A stretch of 64,000 nt of DNA from Sphingobacterium multivorum (GCF_900457465.1 NZ_UAUU01000005.1:124001-188000); one strand, 5' to 3'. Positions 1 to 10,882 are shown, counted from the stretch's first letter. A program made the numbers and translations. Notes: a model not told the origin generated them from the letters alone.

Positions 1-1384
1 TGTTTCTACGTTATAATTGATATGCGTATGTCCCGTGAGCACATGCACGGTGTTAAATCCATTCAAGGTATTCACAAAATCCTGCGCATTGCTTATCCGA
101 TATCCTGTGGTTTCGGCACCGCTCGTATTGAGAATTGGATTGGTATGTAAATGTGCATGCATAGCGATCACAATCGGCGTATCCTTATCCGTAATGGTTG
201 CTAGATCTTTTTTGAGCCATTCAATCTGATCGGCGACAATTTTTGTATTATAGTTCCTTGCATCACCGGCATTAATATATTCAATATTATCTAAAACAAT
301 GTAATGTACCTTACCGATATTGAATGAATAATAAGTCGGCCCCAATACATCACGGAACTTATCTTCAGCCCCCCAATCTTCATAAAACTTTGGATCGTTA
401 TCATGATTGCCCATGGTATTAAATACCATCGCGTTGATCTTATTCATTTCAACAATATACTGCGGCAGTGCATAATTATTGGTATACCAGTACCCATCCC
501 AAGTCATATCTCCCAATGTCAGCGCATACACTTTATTGCCGCATTTTTATAGTTTTGTATTGATTGATTAACATCGGGCAGGAATCCTTTCTGAAACTGA
601 TTCAGGTCATCCGTACGTTTAGCCAAGTGCATATCCCCCAACACCATGACCACATGTTTTTCATTATTTACAGCCTTAAGCTCAAAATCTTTAATCTCAA
701 CAATATTAGCCGGCTGCGAAAGGCGTTGAAAGAATTGAGGCGCATTGACGTTTGAATCAACTTCGTAGTTTCCCGGTATGGAGATAAACACATATTTTCC
801 TTTTTGGAAGAAGGTAAATAATATATACCAGCTGCATCCGTCATTGTCACTTCAAAGCCGTCTGATACCACAACATTGGCAACACCTACACCATTAGCGT
901 AAACAACACCCTTTACAGTCATTCCTGTTTTGTCGGGGATATTCGCATTAAAAAATAAATTGACAATGGTTGATCCCAACAAAAATGACTGGGCTCCGCG
1001 TTTTACGGATATCCGATAACTATCCGATGGCAAGTCCGTTGGGAAACAAAAACAATATGATCTGCAGAAGCAGATTTGCTTGCGACGGTAAATTTCCCCA
1101 TTACACCGGGTTTATTCAGTGATTCAAAATATAGCTGATCTCCCGTCTTGAATCCCATTCCTTGTATTGTATATTCGCCCCCTTGGAAGATTCTATCCGG
1201 GCGGACAATAGCACACCGGTTATCCGTAATGTATTATCTTCATTCTCCGGTTCGGGTTCACCGGGCTTATTTTCGGGAATAGCTGAAGCTTTGGTGCAGC
1301 TGTATAAGTTTAATGTTAGGCCAAGTCCGGTTACCAATGTAGTTCGAATAAAGACCCGTCGGTTATATTGTTCTTTTTTTTCAT
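1..1384 (-). pseudogene. Calcineurin-like metallophosphoesterase, frameshifted and cut by window edge
   Basis: Several overlapping frames together encode a secreted calcineurin-like phosphoesterase. The metal-binding motifs GDMTWDG, GNHD, HAHLH and GHTH are readable between about 510 and 20. An N-terminal beta-sandwich domain of the MetallophosN type (TVKGVVYANGVGVANVVVSD) lies near 840-930. Restoring one A to the A8 run after the ATG (T8 at 1374-1381) gives a start MKKKEQYNRRVFIRTTL with a Tat-like RR and a Cys, so an exported lipoprotein is likely. At least five single-base losses break the frame: near 1374-1381, the C5 at 1178-1182, about 1045, the T5 at 801-805 and the T5 at 544-548. The C-terminus lies outside the window. 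It is the last visible gene of a SusCD operon. The family hydrolyses phosphomono- or phosphodiesters; the substrate is unknown. The lesions could be real or homopolymer sequencing errors. Confidence 0.75.
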
Positions 1385-1483
1385 AAAAAATAGGTGATTA
1401 AAGGCTATTAACAATTACTTAGCAGGGGGCACAAAATAGCCCATGCAATTTTTCTGAAGAGAAGTATGCATGGGCCAGGTTTA

Positions 1484-2750
1484 TTATTTAGCGACGGTAA
1501 CAACGATATCGTCGACAAAGATACGGTTAACAGTAGCTGGCCAATTACCAGCACGCTGATCAAAAGCGCCACCCAATAACCAAATTTGAGTCTCCGCAGT
1601 AGCTCCCGTAACAACAAAAGAATAGGTCGCCTCTGGAGCTTGCCATGCAGCCCTGCACGATTCTAGATTCGAATTAGGAGTTGCACGTTCATCACATTAA
1701 ATTGGCTCACGCTGACCGTTCCCGGTCCTTTGACACCAACGTTGAGTAGATAATGATCACCAGTGGCATATCGTACAGCTTTGAAGGTAACCAATAGATT
1801 TTTGTACGCTGTACATTGGCCAGCTTCGGCGAAATTAGATCGCCGCCGTAGTTCGTACGCCCTAATTTAATAAAGCCTGGTCGCGCATAAATCGATGCAT
1901 AATTACCGCCACCTTCTGTCGTATTGATCGTACTGGTCCAGCCTTTGGCCACTCTTCCGTGCTCCATAAAGCAATCCTGGTTTCGCCTGAAGTCGCATTA
2001 AAGATCTCGCTTCCATAGGTCAGCCAGTTAAAGTCCTCCTGAAGAACGACATCGCCCTCTACTTGCAATTTTGGCCTTTCTGATATACCGTTAGCGGAGA
2101 TGCCTGTTGCACATCGTCTAAAAATAACAATAGATTTGCTGTACGCTCAATGTCGGTATTTTATTTACAGTGATTGTTATCGGGGTATCGCCCTCACCTT
2201 CCATAGGGGAAACCTTAACCCAGTCAGACTCGTCCTCCACCGCAACTTCCACTTACCTGTAGAACGGAGAATATATTGTCCATTACTTCCCTCTTCCAGA
2301 ACTTCCAAACGGTTGGATATGCCATCTATTTTTAAATAGGGATCTTTCACCTGTCCTTGATCTGTGGTTCCTGCCTGTTCTACCTTCAGCACGTTATTTT
2401 GTAACTTTCCATCTAAAGTAAAAAACAAAGTCAGTTCACGCGCTCGGGATCGGTATTTTTGTGGACGGTAACGGTAAATGTTCCATTTCCATTCCCCTCC
2501 ATTGGATCGATTTTAAGCCAGTTTTCTTTTCGGAGGGGCTCAACTTCCATTTGCCTGTCGCCTGAACAGTGTAGGTTTCAGATAAACCATCAGCCGCAGC
2601 GGTCAATTTTGATGGGTTATCTTTTAGTGCAAAAGCACCATCTACCGCAAGATCGTCTTTACAGGATGTTAGTATCATTATCAAACTAAGACAAAAGACA
2701 ACTATTGATTTTGGAAACGTATCCAATTTATAATAATTAATCGTATTCAT
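1484..2750 (-). pseudogene. BACON-domain surface lipoprotein, frameshifted
   Basis: The likely start MNTINYYKLDTF at 2750 lies 14 bp after the upstream stop and leads to a lipoprotein signal ending LTSCKDD. Two tandem BACON-like repeats follow (TYTVQATGKWKLSP and QYILRSTGKWKL), then a C-terminal beta-rich domain ending DDIVVTVAK with the stop at 1484-1486. The frame is broken several times. Adding one G after GAAAAG near 2525 gives SEKENWLKIDPMEGNG, and one added base near 2450 gives DPERRELTLFFTLDG. BACON domains are common in cell-surface glycan-binding proteins of Bacteroidota, and the position after SusD and a DUF4361-type protein fits a surface glycan-binding accessory. The ligand is unknown. 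The frame could be intact in the real genome. Confidence 0.65.
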
Positions 2751-2763
2751 GAATTCCATAATT

Positions 2764-3652
2764 TTATTTAACCTGCATTTCAACACGTTCCTTCATAATT
2801 GTCGTCACATTGCCTATCGTATATTGATATGACAATAAAACACGTTTGTGCGCATACCAAATGCTTCTTCCACTTTGAATTTATTCGGATACATTGGGTC
2901 ATTGTCCAATTGTACGACCTGAATATTTTGTAGGGCTTTATCTTTACGTTATTAAAATCATCTATCTCCAACGTAAGACAGTTTTTCGTAATATTAGGTA
3001 CTTAGATTAAAGGTTTCATTCCGGCGACCATCCGCACGCTATTGCTGGTTAATGGAAATAGCTGTTTATTCGCCGCTGTAGACAAACCATTGGCAAACCC
3101 CACCATTGAATACATGGTATTTTTGGCCTGTGATGCATATTCATTCTCTATGATGACCTGATACAATATGGTGCTTTTCTTAGGATTGATTTCAACACCG
3201 GATGAACCTGTTGCTTTCAGCCCAATAAAATAGGTAGAGTCCGGAGATAATCCATCTGGTCGCAATTTAACCATGGTACGGCCTGTTAGCTCGCCTGCTT
3301 TGATCACAATCCTTTTGTCCATGATGTCATACTTCTCTTTAGGAAGTAATTTGGCATACAGATCTTCCGAATTATCGTAAACAGCAAAATTGTATTTTAC
3401 TAAAGGTTCTGAATCCTCTTCCAGTGCAATAACAAGATCTTTATCAGGCGCATGGGTACCTCCTGAAGATGCCGCTACATAGCCAATTACCTCTTCTCCC
3501 GTCAAGCGAACCACTTCTTTAAACGTATTGTGATAATCAGAACTTATTAATGCTACCTCATTTTTATACATTTCCTTTTCGAATACTTCATTGTCCTTAC
3601 AGGCAACTAAAGCCATCGAAGCTGTCAGTATAGCGATAAAACTTCGTTTCAT
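2764..3652 (-). pseudogene. BT_3986/DUF4361-like surface lipoprotein, interrupted
   Basis: The first 216 residues are open: a lipoprotein signal (MALVACKDN), then a DUF1735/BT_3987-type N-terminal region (TIRD-like beta domain with GLSPDSTYFIGLKATGSSG). An in-frame TAA at 3002-3004 stops it. Translation beyond continues in the same frame (VPNITKNCLTLEIDDFNNVK) and then needs one base in the T4 at 2936-2939 and one in the A3 at 2859-2861 to give EEAFWYAHKRVLLSYQY and a natural end MQVK at 2764. The rebuilt protein has about 295 residues, the usual size for the SusCD-linked surface proteins that carry these domains. It sits 78 bp after SusD and 14 bp before the BACON gene, so it is part of the operon. 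The family name rests on pattern memory only. Confidence 0.6.
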
Positions 3653-3730
3653 AATTTAATATTTTAATGTCTTCCACAAACCAAAACGGTTATGGAAGAC
3701 GGTTATATTTTCCTTTTTTAATGCTTAATC

Positions 3731-5779
3731 CTAATTATAGCCCGGATTCTGATCCAATGATGGTAATCTGCGCATTTCGGCACGAGGTATAGGCACCCAA
3801 ATTAATTTTTTGTCTACCTGACGTGTCAAGAATGACGATGTACCTGGTGAAATTCGCTTGTAGAAAGATTCCCGGTCCGCACCATCGGGGTTCATACCAC
3901 GAATTGGTTCGCGTTCAGTCTCTTCGTATTTACCCCAGCGGCGTACGTCGTAAAAGCGTCTGTTTTCCCATAGAAACTCCACCATACGCTCACGTTCTAT
4001 TTGCTTCTGTACCTCTGCCTTGTTGGCAAGCTGCGCAGCAGACAATCCTGGTAAACCCGCACGGTATCGAACAGCATTAAAAGAACCTTTTATTTCACTT
4101 TCATCCCGGCTCACGGTATAGGTTTTATCACCAAGCTGTACCGTATGGCTTCCAGTAAGGTTATTTAGTGCTTCAGCGTAGGATAACAATATTTCTGCAT
4201 AACGTATAATAGGATATGCTTTGGGCATCATTCTGGCCCCCGTGCCACTGATTGCATCAAATGGATTTACCCATTTCTTAATAACATAACCAGTTAATGG
4301 ATAGTTAGGCGACGATGCCGAGACACCACCTCGACCATCAGGTTCCTGATAAAAATATTTAGCCGTATGTGTATTCAACGTTGTACTCGACAAAGCCTGC
4401 CACACAGCACCGTTGAAACCTATCGATGCATAAAAACGCATTTCACGGTTTGCATACATCTTAAATATCCCCGCATTCAGTGGGTAACCTGAAAATTTAC
4501 GCGGTTGAGCCGTAAATAAATCGCCAAAGGTTCCACCGGCAGGAAGATCAGCCACCGCCTCAAAATACGTATCGCCACGTGCTTCTTCTTTGGTACGTCC
4601 GTCATCCATCAGATAAGCATCTACAACTTTTTGTGTCACCGAGAAACGTCCCCATCCTCCTAAAGTTGGCGGAAATGCCCCCTGATTCAAATCCGTTCTA
4701 AAATATTCTGTATTACGCCCCCAAATGTATTCGGGATTGATTGAAGCGACAGCCTCACCGGTAAAGACGTCAGAATATGATCTAAATGCATCAATATCAG
4801 CCGCCCCATTCGGAAAGCTTCCATAGAAGTTGGGATCGGACGTTACGCCAGCTGGAAGTGTAGGCGTTCTTTCGTCCGCAGGCACTGTATATAATTTATA
4901 CCGGCCCATATCCATAACACGCTTAGCAGCGGCAGCGGCTACTGCCCAACGTTTTTCATCGTATTGTTGTGATACATAATGTGTGCCATCGGTCTTGCGA
5001 ATCCAGCTACCAAAATAGGATGCGGCAACAGGTCCGCCATTAAACAATGGACTGGCATGGATCAAGCGCAAACGGGCGATCAATGCAAATGCGGCACCTT
5101 TTGTCGGTTTGCCGAAATCCAATAGACTAACATCAACAGGAAGTTGTACAGCAGCCTTTTCAAATTCACCACAGATGTATTCCATAGCCTCATCATACGT
5201 CGCCCGGGGCCGGTCATAATACGCAATATCCTCATTGGTATTCACAACTTCATCTCCCAACAAGATTGGTGGGCCAAAATCTATAATGAGGTTATAGTAT
5301 GCGTAAGCTCTAATAAAACGTGTATATCCTTCGATACGGTTACGATCTGCGTAGCTCATGTCCTTTGGCACATCAATGTTTTTCAATACATTGTTCGCCT
5401 TGCGGATAATTTTATAATATTTTCCCCATTGGTTAAGTCCACCATAAAAATCAGGCGTAATATTTCCGGTGACAAAATCCATCCCGTAGTAAATATTGGT
5501 TGTCCCAGTACCTGTAAGGCCATTTATAGCTTCATCTGTCGCCATTGGCCCTGGTGTATAGTTGGATCTGATCGTATTGGATTCGTCAGGGAACATTGCT
5601 GCCGCCCCCCACATATACGCTTCTAAGTAACGTGTATTTGCATATGCCGAATCAATATTAAATTCATCGTCAAAGTACTGATCAATATTTAGATAGTCCT
5701 TACAAGATGTCACCATAAACAACACTAGTATCGCTAAGCTGGATTTGGCAATTCTATTCATGATTATTGACGTTTTCAT
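3731..5779 (-). CDS. SusD/RagB-family outer-membrane lipoprotein
   Basis: An intact 682-residue SusD-like protein with a lipoprotein signal ending LFMVTSCKDYL. The N-terminal TPR-type region (EGYTRFIRAYAYYNLI) and the C-terminal SusD signature (KQIERERMVEFLWENRRFYDVRRWGK) are plain. SusD proteins form the lid of the SusC TonB-dependent channel and bind the glycan or peptide at the cell surface. The gene follows SusC by 23 bp, so they are co-transcribed. Starts at 5779 (MKTSIIMNRIAK) or 5761 (MNRIAK) are both possible; the second keeps a normal-length signal. The protein is longer than the 500-600 residues typical of the family. Substrate cannot be read from sequence. Confidence 0.92.
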   Translation of the reverse strand: MKTSIIMNRIAKSSLAILVLFMVTSCKDYLNIDQYFDDEFNIDSAYANTRYLEAYMWGAAAMFPDESNTIRSNYTPGPMATDEAINGLTGTGTTNIYYGMDFVTGNITPDFYGGLNQWGKYYKIIRKANNVLKNIDVPKDMSYADRNRIEGYTRFIRAYAYYNLIIDFGPPILLGDEVVNTNEDIAYYDRPRATYDEAMEYICGEFEKAAVQLPVDVSLLDFGKPTKGAAFALIARLRLIHASPLFNGGPVAASYFGSWIRKTDGTHYVSQQYDEKRWAVAAAAAKRVMDMGRYKLYTVPADERTPTLPAGVTSDPNFYGSFPNGAADIDAFRSYSDVFTGEAVASINPEYIWGRNTEYFRTDLNQGAFPPTLGGWGRFSVTQKVVDAYLMDDGRTKEEARGDTYFEAVADLPAGGTFGDLFTAQPRKFSGYPLNAGIFKMYANREMRFYASIGFNGAVWQALSSTTLNTHTAKYFYQEPDGRGGVSASSPNYPLTGYVIKKWVNPFDAISGTGARMMPKAYPIIRYAEILLSYAEALNNLTGSHTVQLGDKTYTVSRDESEIKGSFNAVRYRAGLPGLSAAQLANKAEVQKQIERERMVEFLWENRRFYDVRRWGKYEETEREPIRGMNPDGADRESFYKRISPGTSSFLTRQVDKKLIWVPIPRAEMRRLPSLDQNPGYN

Positions 5780-5802
5780 GTCTTTCGATTATTTCTATGG
5801 TA

Positions 5803-8800
5803 TTAAAAATTAATATAAGCCTGTAACGAATAAGTCGTCGGAATTGGGTATTTACGTCCACCCCAAGCCGCCTGTTCGGGGTCAAAAATCTTAACGTTAT
5901 CCCAGATATATAGGTTGTTTCCAACAAACTGAAGATCCATGGATTTGACACCTAATCGCTTTAAGAAATTCGGGCTTACATTATAGCTCAACGTAAGTTC
6001 TTGCAATCGCAAATAGCGGGCATCATCCATCCAAAAGGAGGATAACTGACTGTTGTTCCTGTTATTACCATATTGCAAACGCGGGAATTTGGCATTTGGA
6101 TTTTCGGCTAAGGATAAATCAATACCATGCTGTAGCGCATAATCTCTCGGGATCCAACGATTGGCAGGATCATTAGCCATGGTAATGACGTTACCATCTG
6201 TACCGCCGAAGAAGGGCATATAGCCCATACCCGTATTTTCAGTAACATCTTTATATTTCATCGGCTGCCCAACATAGAAGAAGGAAGTCTTACCTGTTCC
6301 TTTGAAAAGGACACCTAATGATAGATTTTTGTAACGGAACTCTCCCCCGAATCCATACATGATTAATGGATAGTTACTATGGGTCAATGGTACTTTATCA
6401 AGGGTATTAATGATACCATCACCATTCACATCCTTGTATTTAATATCACCGGGTAATACCGTTCCAAAGCTTTGTGTCGGACTGTATTTAATGTCATCTT
6501 CGTCTTTAAATAAGCCTAATGCTTGATAACCACGAATGGAATTATGAGGATAACCATTATACTCTAGGTAAGAATACTCTAGGTAAGCCTGTTCCCAGTT
6601 TTGCACAACATTTTTTGAATAAGTGAAGTTACCCCGCAAAGTAAGGGTCATATCACTATTCAACTTGGTGGTGTAGCTAATATTACCATCAGCACCCGAG
6701 CTCTTCATACGCCCCACATTGGCATACGGATTAGAAATTACGCCCACATAATCCGGCACTTGCACCCGCGGTTGAAAAATACCGTTCCGTTGATCTTGGA
6801 AAAAGTCTATAACAAAATCAATTTTATTATTAAAGAGCTTTCCTTCAATACCCAAATTGGATTTAATAGCTCTTTCCCACGCTAGATTGTCTGCACCGAT
6901 ACGGGTTTCGGTAATCGTTTCTATCCCATCAATTCCCCAGACCTTATTCCGATCTATATCCGCCTTAGTGAGGTAGGGGAAACGTACGTCATCTACAATT
7001 CTATCGTTACCTACAGTACCATAAGACGCCCTGATTTTGAAGTAATCTAACCAAGGAGCTACATTCTTCATAAATTGGTAACTTGTAGGTACCCATCCTA
7101 TCGCTACCGAAGGAAAAAAACCATACTGGCGACCAGGTTGAAAATTCTCGGAACCGGTATAACCGAAATTGGCATCCAATAGGTAAGTATCCTTATAACC
7201 ATAGGTAAATCTACTGGAAACACCTTGATAACGAACAGGTATCGCCGTCAAATTATTGGTTGCATCATCCGTATTTTTGGCATCGCTCAGGTAATAATAA
7301 ACTAAAGCTGAAGTACGATGATCTTCTCCAAATTTTTTATCATAATTAAGTGTAGACTCAAAATGATACTTTCGATATTGGCTTACGAATTTTGAATAGG
7401 ACGCGGGCCTTTCCTGTACCTTTTGAACCATGATCAATGACCCATCCAAATTACGGCCTGTTGCTTCATACAATGCAGGCTGCATCCACCTACGTTCAGA
7501 AAAATAGCTCTGGATATCATAAGCACCTTGACCACGGATTTTCAGCCCTTCAAGCACACTGCTCAAGTCCTGATCCAATGCCAGTGTTACCTTACCTTTA
7601 TAGTTTTGATTATTATAGTTACCTGTACGGTTGATCATCACATAAGGTGATGAACGCTGCCCTGATCCAACCCCGGGTAATAAGCCATTAGAGTACTTAA
7701 GCGGGATGGAAATGGGCGTAAGTGTCGATTGTGTTTTCCAGATATCATCCGTATTACCATAACCAGGTTCTTTTTTAACAGATAGAAAGCCATCTGAACC
7801 CAAAAATACCTTCGTTGTTTTGGTTAAGTTAATATCAAGATTAACACGGTAATTGTAAGTATTGTAGCCAACATTAGAACTGTAAATACTATTCTTATCG
7901 ACTTTGTACGCTGCTGTTTCGCTATTACCGCCCAAACTCAGGAAGTATCGTGCTACCTCAGAACCGCCGCGCCCAGAGGCATAATAGCTCTGACGCCAAA
8001 AGCTTCGGTTTAGAATCTCATCCTGCCAACTGACATCTGGATACATATCTGGATCTAGATGTTGTTGTATAATACCTAATTCTGTATCATTAAACAAGGG
8101 CTCGCTCCCCCGCACTACGGAAGCTTCATTAGCCAATAGGGCATAATCATAAGCACGTAGGTATTTCGGTAGGCGATTAAGTCGTGATAACGTAGAGTTT
8201 GCTCGCCCTGTAATCTGGATACGGTCTACGGTACCGCGTTTAGTGGTTACCAATACAACGCCATTTGCACCCCGCACACCATATACCGCTGTTGCCGAAG
8301 CATCTTTCAGAATGGAGAAACTCTCTACATCAGCGGGATCGATCGTATTTAAATCACCTTCAAGTCCATCAATAAGCACTAAGGCTTTCGCATTGGCACC
8401 AAATGTACCAATACCACGCACCCAAAAATCTGCAATATTTGCTCCAGGCTCACCCGAGGTCTGCATCGAAATAATACCAGCGGCGCGGCCCCCTAACATA
8501 TTCGCGATAGAAGGTGCGGGACTTTGTAACTGTTTTACATCTACTGTTGTAATGGCACCTACAGAACTAATTTTTCGCTGTTTGGCTCCCAGACCGACAA
8601 CCACAACCTCGTCGATATTGGTGCTCTTGTCCAGCATCTTTAATTCAAGATTACTGGTGGATTCTACCACCAAATGCTCGGCAACGTCATAGCCCACACT
8701 GGTAAATACCAACCAGTCTCCATACACAGCTTTAATAGTAAACTTTCCCTTATCATCTGTAGAAGTTGCTCCTTTCGGTTTATCCTTGACATAGATTGAT

Positions 8801-8934
8801 ACTTTAGATATAGGTTGCCCCTTGCTATCAACGACAGTTCCGGCAATCGTTAACTGTTCTTCTGTTTGTTGTGCAAGCGCAGGTGATAGCCAGAGGCACA
8901 GCGGCAGCATGCACAAAAAATAAAAAATCTTCAT
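5803..8934 (-). CDS. SusC/RagA-family TonB-linked outer-membrane receptor
   Basis: An intact 1043-residue receptor: signal peptide (residues 1-21, ending ALAQ), a carboxypeptidase-regulatory-like domain (about 28-105, ITGTVVDSKGQPISKVSIYV-type), a TonB box and plug (about 110-230) with the SusC signature GVRGANGVVLVTTKRG, and a 22-strand-type barrel ending in aromatic-rich SLQAYINF. SusC channels import large ligands in partnership with the SusD lid, using TonB energy. It begins 20 bp after the NHL-repeat gene and ends 23 bp before SusD. There is no STN domain, so FecR/ECF trans-envelope control is not expected for this receptor. Confidence 0.94.
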   Translation of the reverse strand: MKIFYFLCMLPLCLWLSPALAQQTEEQLTIAGTVVDSKGQPISKVSIYVKDKPKGATSTDDKGKFTIKAVYGDWLVFTSVGYDVAEHLVVESTSNLELKMLDKSTNIDEVVVVGLGAKQRKISSVGAITTVDVKQLQSPAPSIANMLGGRAAGIISMQTSGEPGANIADFWVRGIGTFGANAKALVLIDGLEGDLNTIDPADVESFSILKDASATAVYGVRGANGVVLVTTKRGTVDRIQITGRANSTLSRLNRLPKYLRAYDYALLANEASVVRGSEPLFNDTELGIIQQHLDPDMYPDVSWQDEILNRSFWRQSYYASGRGGSEVARYFLSLGGNSETAAYKVDKNSIYSSNVGYNTYNYRVNLDINLTKTTKVFLGSDGFLSVKKEPGYGNTDDIWKTQSTLTPISIPLKYSNGLLPGVGSGQRSSPYVMINRTGNYNNQNYKGKVTLALDQDLSSVLEGLKIRGQGAYDIQSYFSERRWMQPALYEATGRNLDGSLIMVQKVQERPASYSKFVSQYRKYHFESTLNYDKKFGEDHRTSALVYYYLSDAKNTDDATNNLTAIPVRYQGVSSRFTYGYKDTYLLDANFGYTGSENFQPGRQYGFFPSVAIGWVPTSYQFMKNVAPWLDYFKIRASYGTVGNDRIVDDVRFPYLTKADIDRNKVWGIDGIETITETRIGADNLAWERAIKSNLGIEGKLFNNKIDFVIDFFQDQRNGIFQPRVQVPDYVGVISNPYANVGRMKSSGADGNISYTTKLNSDMTLTLRGNFTYSKNVVQNWEQAYLEYSYLEYNGYPHNSIRGYQALGLFKDEDDIKYSPTQSFGTVLPGDIKYKDVNGDGIINTLDKVPLTHSNYPLIMYGFGGEFRYKNLSLGVLFKGTGKTSFFYVGQPMKYKDVTENTGMGYMPFFGGTDGNVITMANDPANRWIPRDYALQHGIDLSLAENPNAKFPRLQYGNNRNNSQLSSFWMDDARYLRLQELTLSYNVSPNFLKRLGVKSMDLQFVGNNLYIWDNVKIFDPEQAAWGGRKYPIPTTYSLQAYINF

Positions 8935-8953
8935 AATATAATAAGTAGGTTAA

Positions 8954-10277
8954 TTATTCGATAACTAATTTACGGATGCGCGCATTGCTCCAATCGGCGA
9001 TATAGATATCGCCCTGATCATTCACCGCAACTCCCCAAGGTTGGTTGAACTGCGACTCTACAGGCCCACCGTCTTTATAACAGCTTTAGTCGGTTGTCCG
9101 GCAACAGTAGAAACAATTCCATCAGCCGATAGCATACGGATACAGTGATTACCATAATCGGCAATAAACATATTTCCGGTCTTGTCAAATTTGATATCCT
9201 TTGGATAATTGAAAATTGCATCTTTAACGGGGCCGTCGCGAAATCCCGACCCACCCGGTGCATTGATACGTTTGAAGCCTTCGTTGATATGTTCAGGACG
9301 TAGGTCTAATACAGAAATTCCTTGTGCAAACGTGTTCGGGCTAGCGTTTGAGTGTAACGTAATATACAACTCCCAAGGTTTTGCTGGATTAATAGCCTGT
9401 CCATATTGTGAACCATAAGGCCCTTTGTGCACGATCGTCGCAGCATATGTCACCGGATCTATTTTAGCGATATGACCATCACGGAAGCGTGTATATAAAT
9501 GGCCATCGTAGGGCAAAAAGTCACAAAGTTGGCATATCTATCCGCCTGAACAATTTTGCCGTAATCAGCTGCTGAGAACTGTGCATTCCGCTGGCGAAGT
9601 GTCCAAGCTTCTCTTGGATCAAAGGAAAAAAAAACACTCCGCAACCGACTCGTGCGAAACTGTCATAATACCTGTTTCCCGATCCACTGTCACCCCGTTG
9701 GCATAAGGGTTTGGTGAGGATGCAGCTGAATATAAAGGGGTAAACGATATTTTCCTTTTCGTTGATACGCGCTATCCCAAATGATCCACCATCACGCCAG
9801 GTCATAAATAGGTTGCCTTGCGCGTCCATATCTAGGTATTTGCCATAGACATGTGCCTGATCGAGTGTACCTGCTAAAAAGTCCTTATCCCTGTACCGGT
9901 AACTGTACTGACCTGCGCCTGATATGATAAGTAAATGATTTATCATAAATCAATGAATCTTTACCGATGACAACCGAAATTTTGGGATCATCACCAGGAA
10001 GACGTGGCACAATAGCATAAAATACGTTCTCCACTTGAGGAGACTACTGCAGCCCGTGCATTATTAAAATACACTTTGATCTTATTTGGATCGGATCCAA
10101 AGTTTTGACCATCTAATAAGATTTTATCCTTAGCTCCGCCTTCTGCAGGATAGAAAGAAGAGAGCACGACCGGTTTATTGGGATCATGCTCACCTTGCCT
10201 TGTTGCAACATCTTCTTTACAATAAGAAAAAAACAGCAACGATAACAAAGAGAATGTTAATTGATTATATTTTTCAT
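8954..10277 (-). pseudogene. IPT/TIG and NHL-repeat lipoprotein, frameshifted
   Basis: First gene of the SusCD operon. One A added to the A5 after the ATG (T5 at 10270-10274) gives MKKYNQLTFSLLSLLFFSYC, a lipoprotein signal. An IPT/TIG domain (PAEGGAKDKILLDGQNFG) follows, then beta-propeller NHL repeats (GNMFIADYGNHCIRMLS near 9100-9180; IYIADWSNARIRKLVIE at the end). The stop is at 8954-8956, 20 bp before SusC. Several more frame changes occur (near 10030, 9900, 9700-9640, 9530 and 9060), most repairable by one base. NHL/IPT lipoproteins often head SusCD operons and are thought to act at the surface; their role is not well defined. Real decay and sequencing error cannot be told apart here. 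Confidence 0.7.
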
Positions 10278-10337
10278 AATAATTTTGGTTAAACAAATCT
10301 ATAACTGGTTCTGACTTGAGATCGAATACAATTCAGA

Positions 10338-10378
10338 AAAACAAACAAAACAAATATTTCAAAACAAACAAAACAAAT
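10338..10378. repeat. 18-bp direct repeat upstream of the NHL-SusCD operon
   Basis: AAAACAAACAAAACAAAT occurs at 10338-10355 and again, identically, at 10361-10378, giving a 23-bp period. It lies about 60-100 bp upstream of the first gene of the minus-strand operon, where an operator or a curved A-tract upstream element could sit. Low complexity lowers its weight. Confidence 0.7.
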
Positions 10379-10813
10379 GTATTTCTTAAAAATTGAAAGA
10401 ATAAGAAATAAACAACACAAGTTAAAAACAGGTATAAGATTTAGATTAAACGCTGCAAAACTAACAAACAAGACCACAAAAACTACCATAACAATGATTA
10501 CCATATTGTTAACATTGTTTTAATTTAAAAATAAGTAGTTAGTTTCATATTTAAGAAAAAAAAAACAAAAAGAAACATCACCAAAAACAAACGAAACAAC
10601 ATTATTGTAACATCTCAATTCACAGTTTACGCAGATACTAAGACAAACCGTGGTGTTTTCTTTCACTTCCCATATTTTGGGGATTTTTGCGGGACATTAA
10701 AAAAACAAAAAAATTGGCAGTTAAATGATGATATCGCAACTAGTTCATCCTTTTTCATAAATCCTTCGTACCTGCCTCGCCCCTTATTCGGAGGCCGCCC
10801 GCTTTTCTCCACT

Positions 10814-10882
10814 GTTTCCCTACTCCTTCCCTACTGATTATGTAGGCAATATGTAGATAATCTGTAGGAAATATGTAGGCGC
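10814..10882. repeat. Array of six 11-bp repeats (two inverted, four direct)
   Basis: Four consecutive 11-mers run head to tail from 10839 to 10882: TATGTAGGCAA, TATGTAGATAA, TCTGTAGGAAA and TATGTAGGCGC. Just before them, after a 3-bp spacer, two 11-mers in the opposite sense occupy 10814-10835 (GTTTCCCTACT, CCTTCCCTACT). All six share a GTAGG core. The period of about one helical turn would place each core on the same face of the DNA, as in iterons or multi-site operators. The array lies about 650 bp upstream of the AraC-type gene. Confidence 0.75.

Noticed and set aside
3002..3004. Stop-codon reassignment or read-through
   Set aside because: In-frame stops at 3002, 21341, 23944, 19485 and 19290 include TAA, TAG and TGA and occur only in otherwise damaged genes, so decay or error explains them.
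5144..5626. 160-codon plus-strand open frame
   Set aside because: Antisense to an intact SusD gene, with no recognisable features.
8243..8692. 149-codon plus-strand open frame
   Set aside because: Antisense to the conserved plug of SusC; shadow.
10338..10882. CRISPR array
   Set aside because: The repeats are 11 or 18 bp, contiguous or nearly so, without unique spacers of 30 bp or nearby cas genes.
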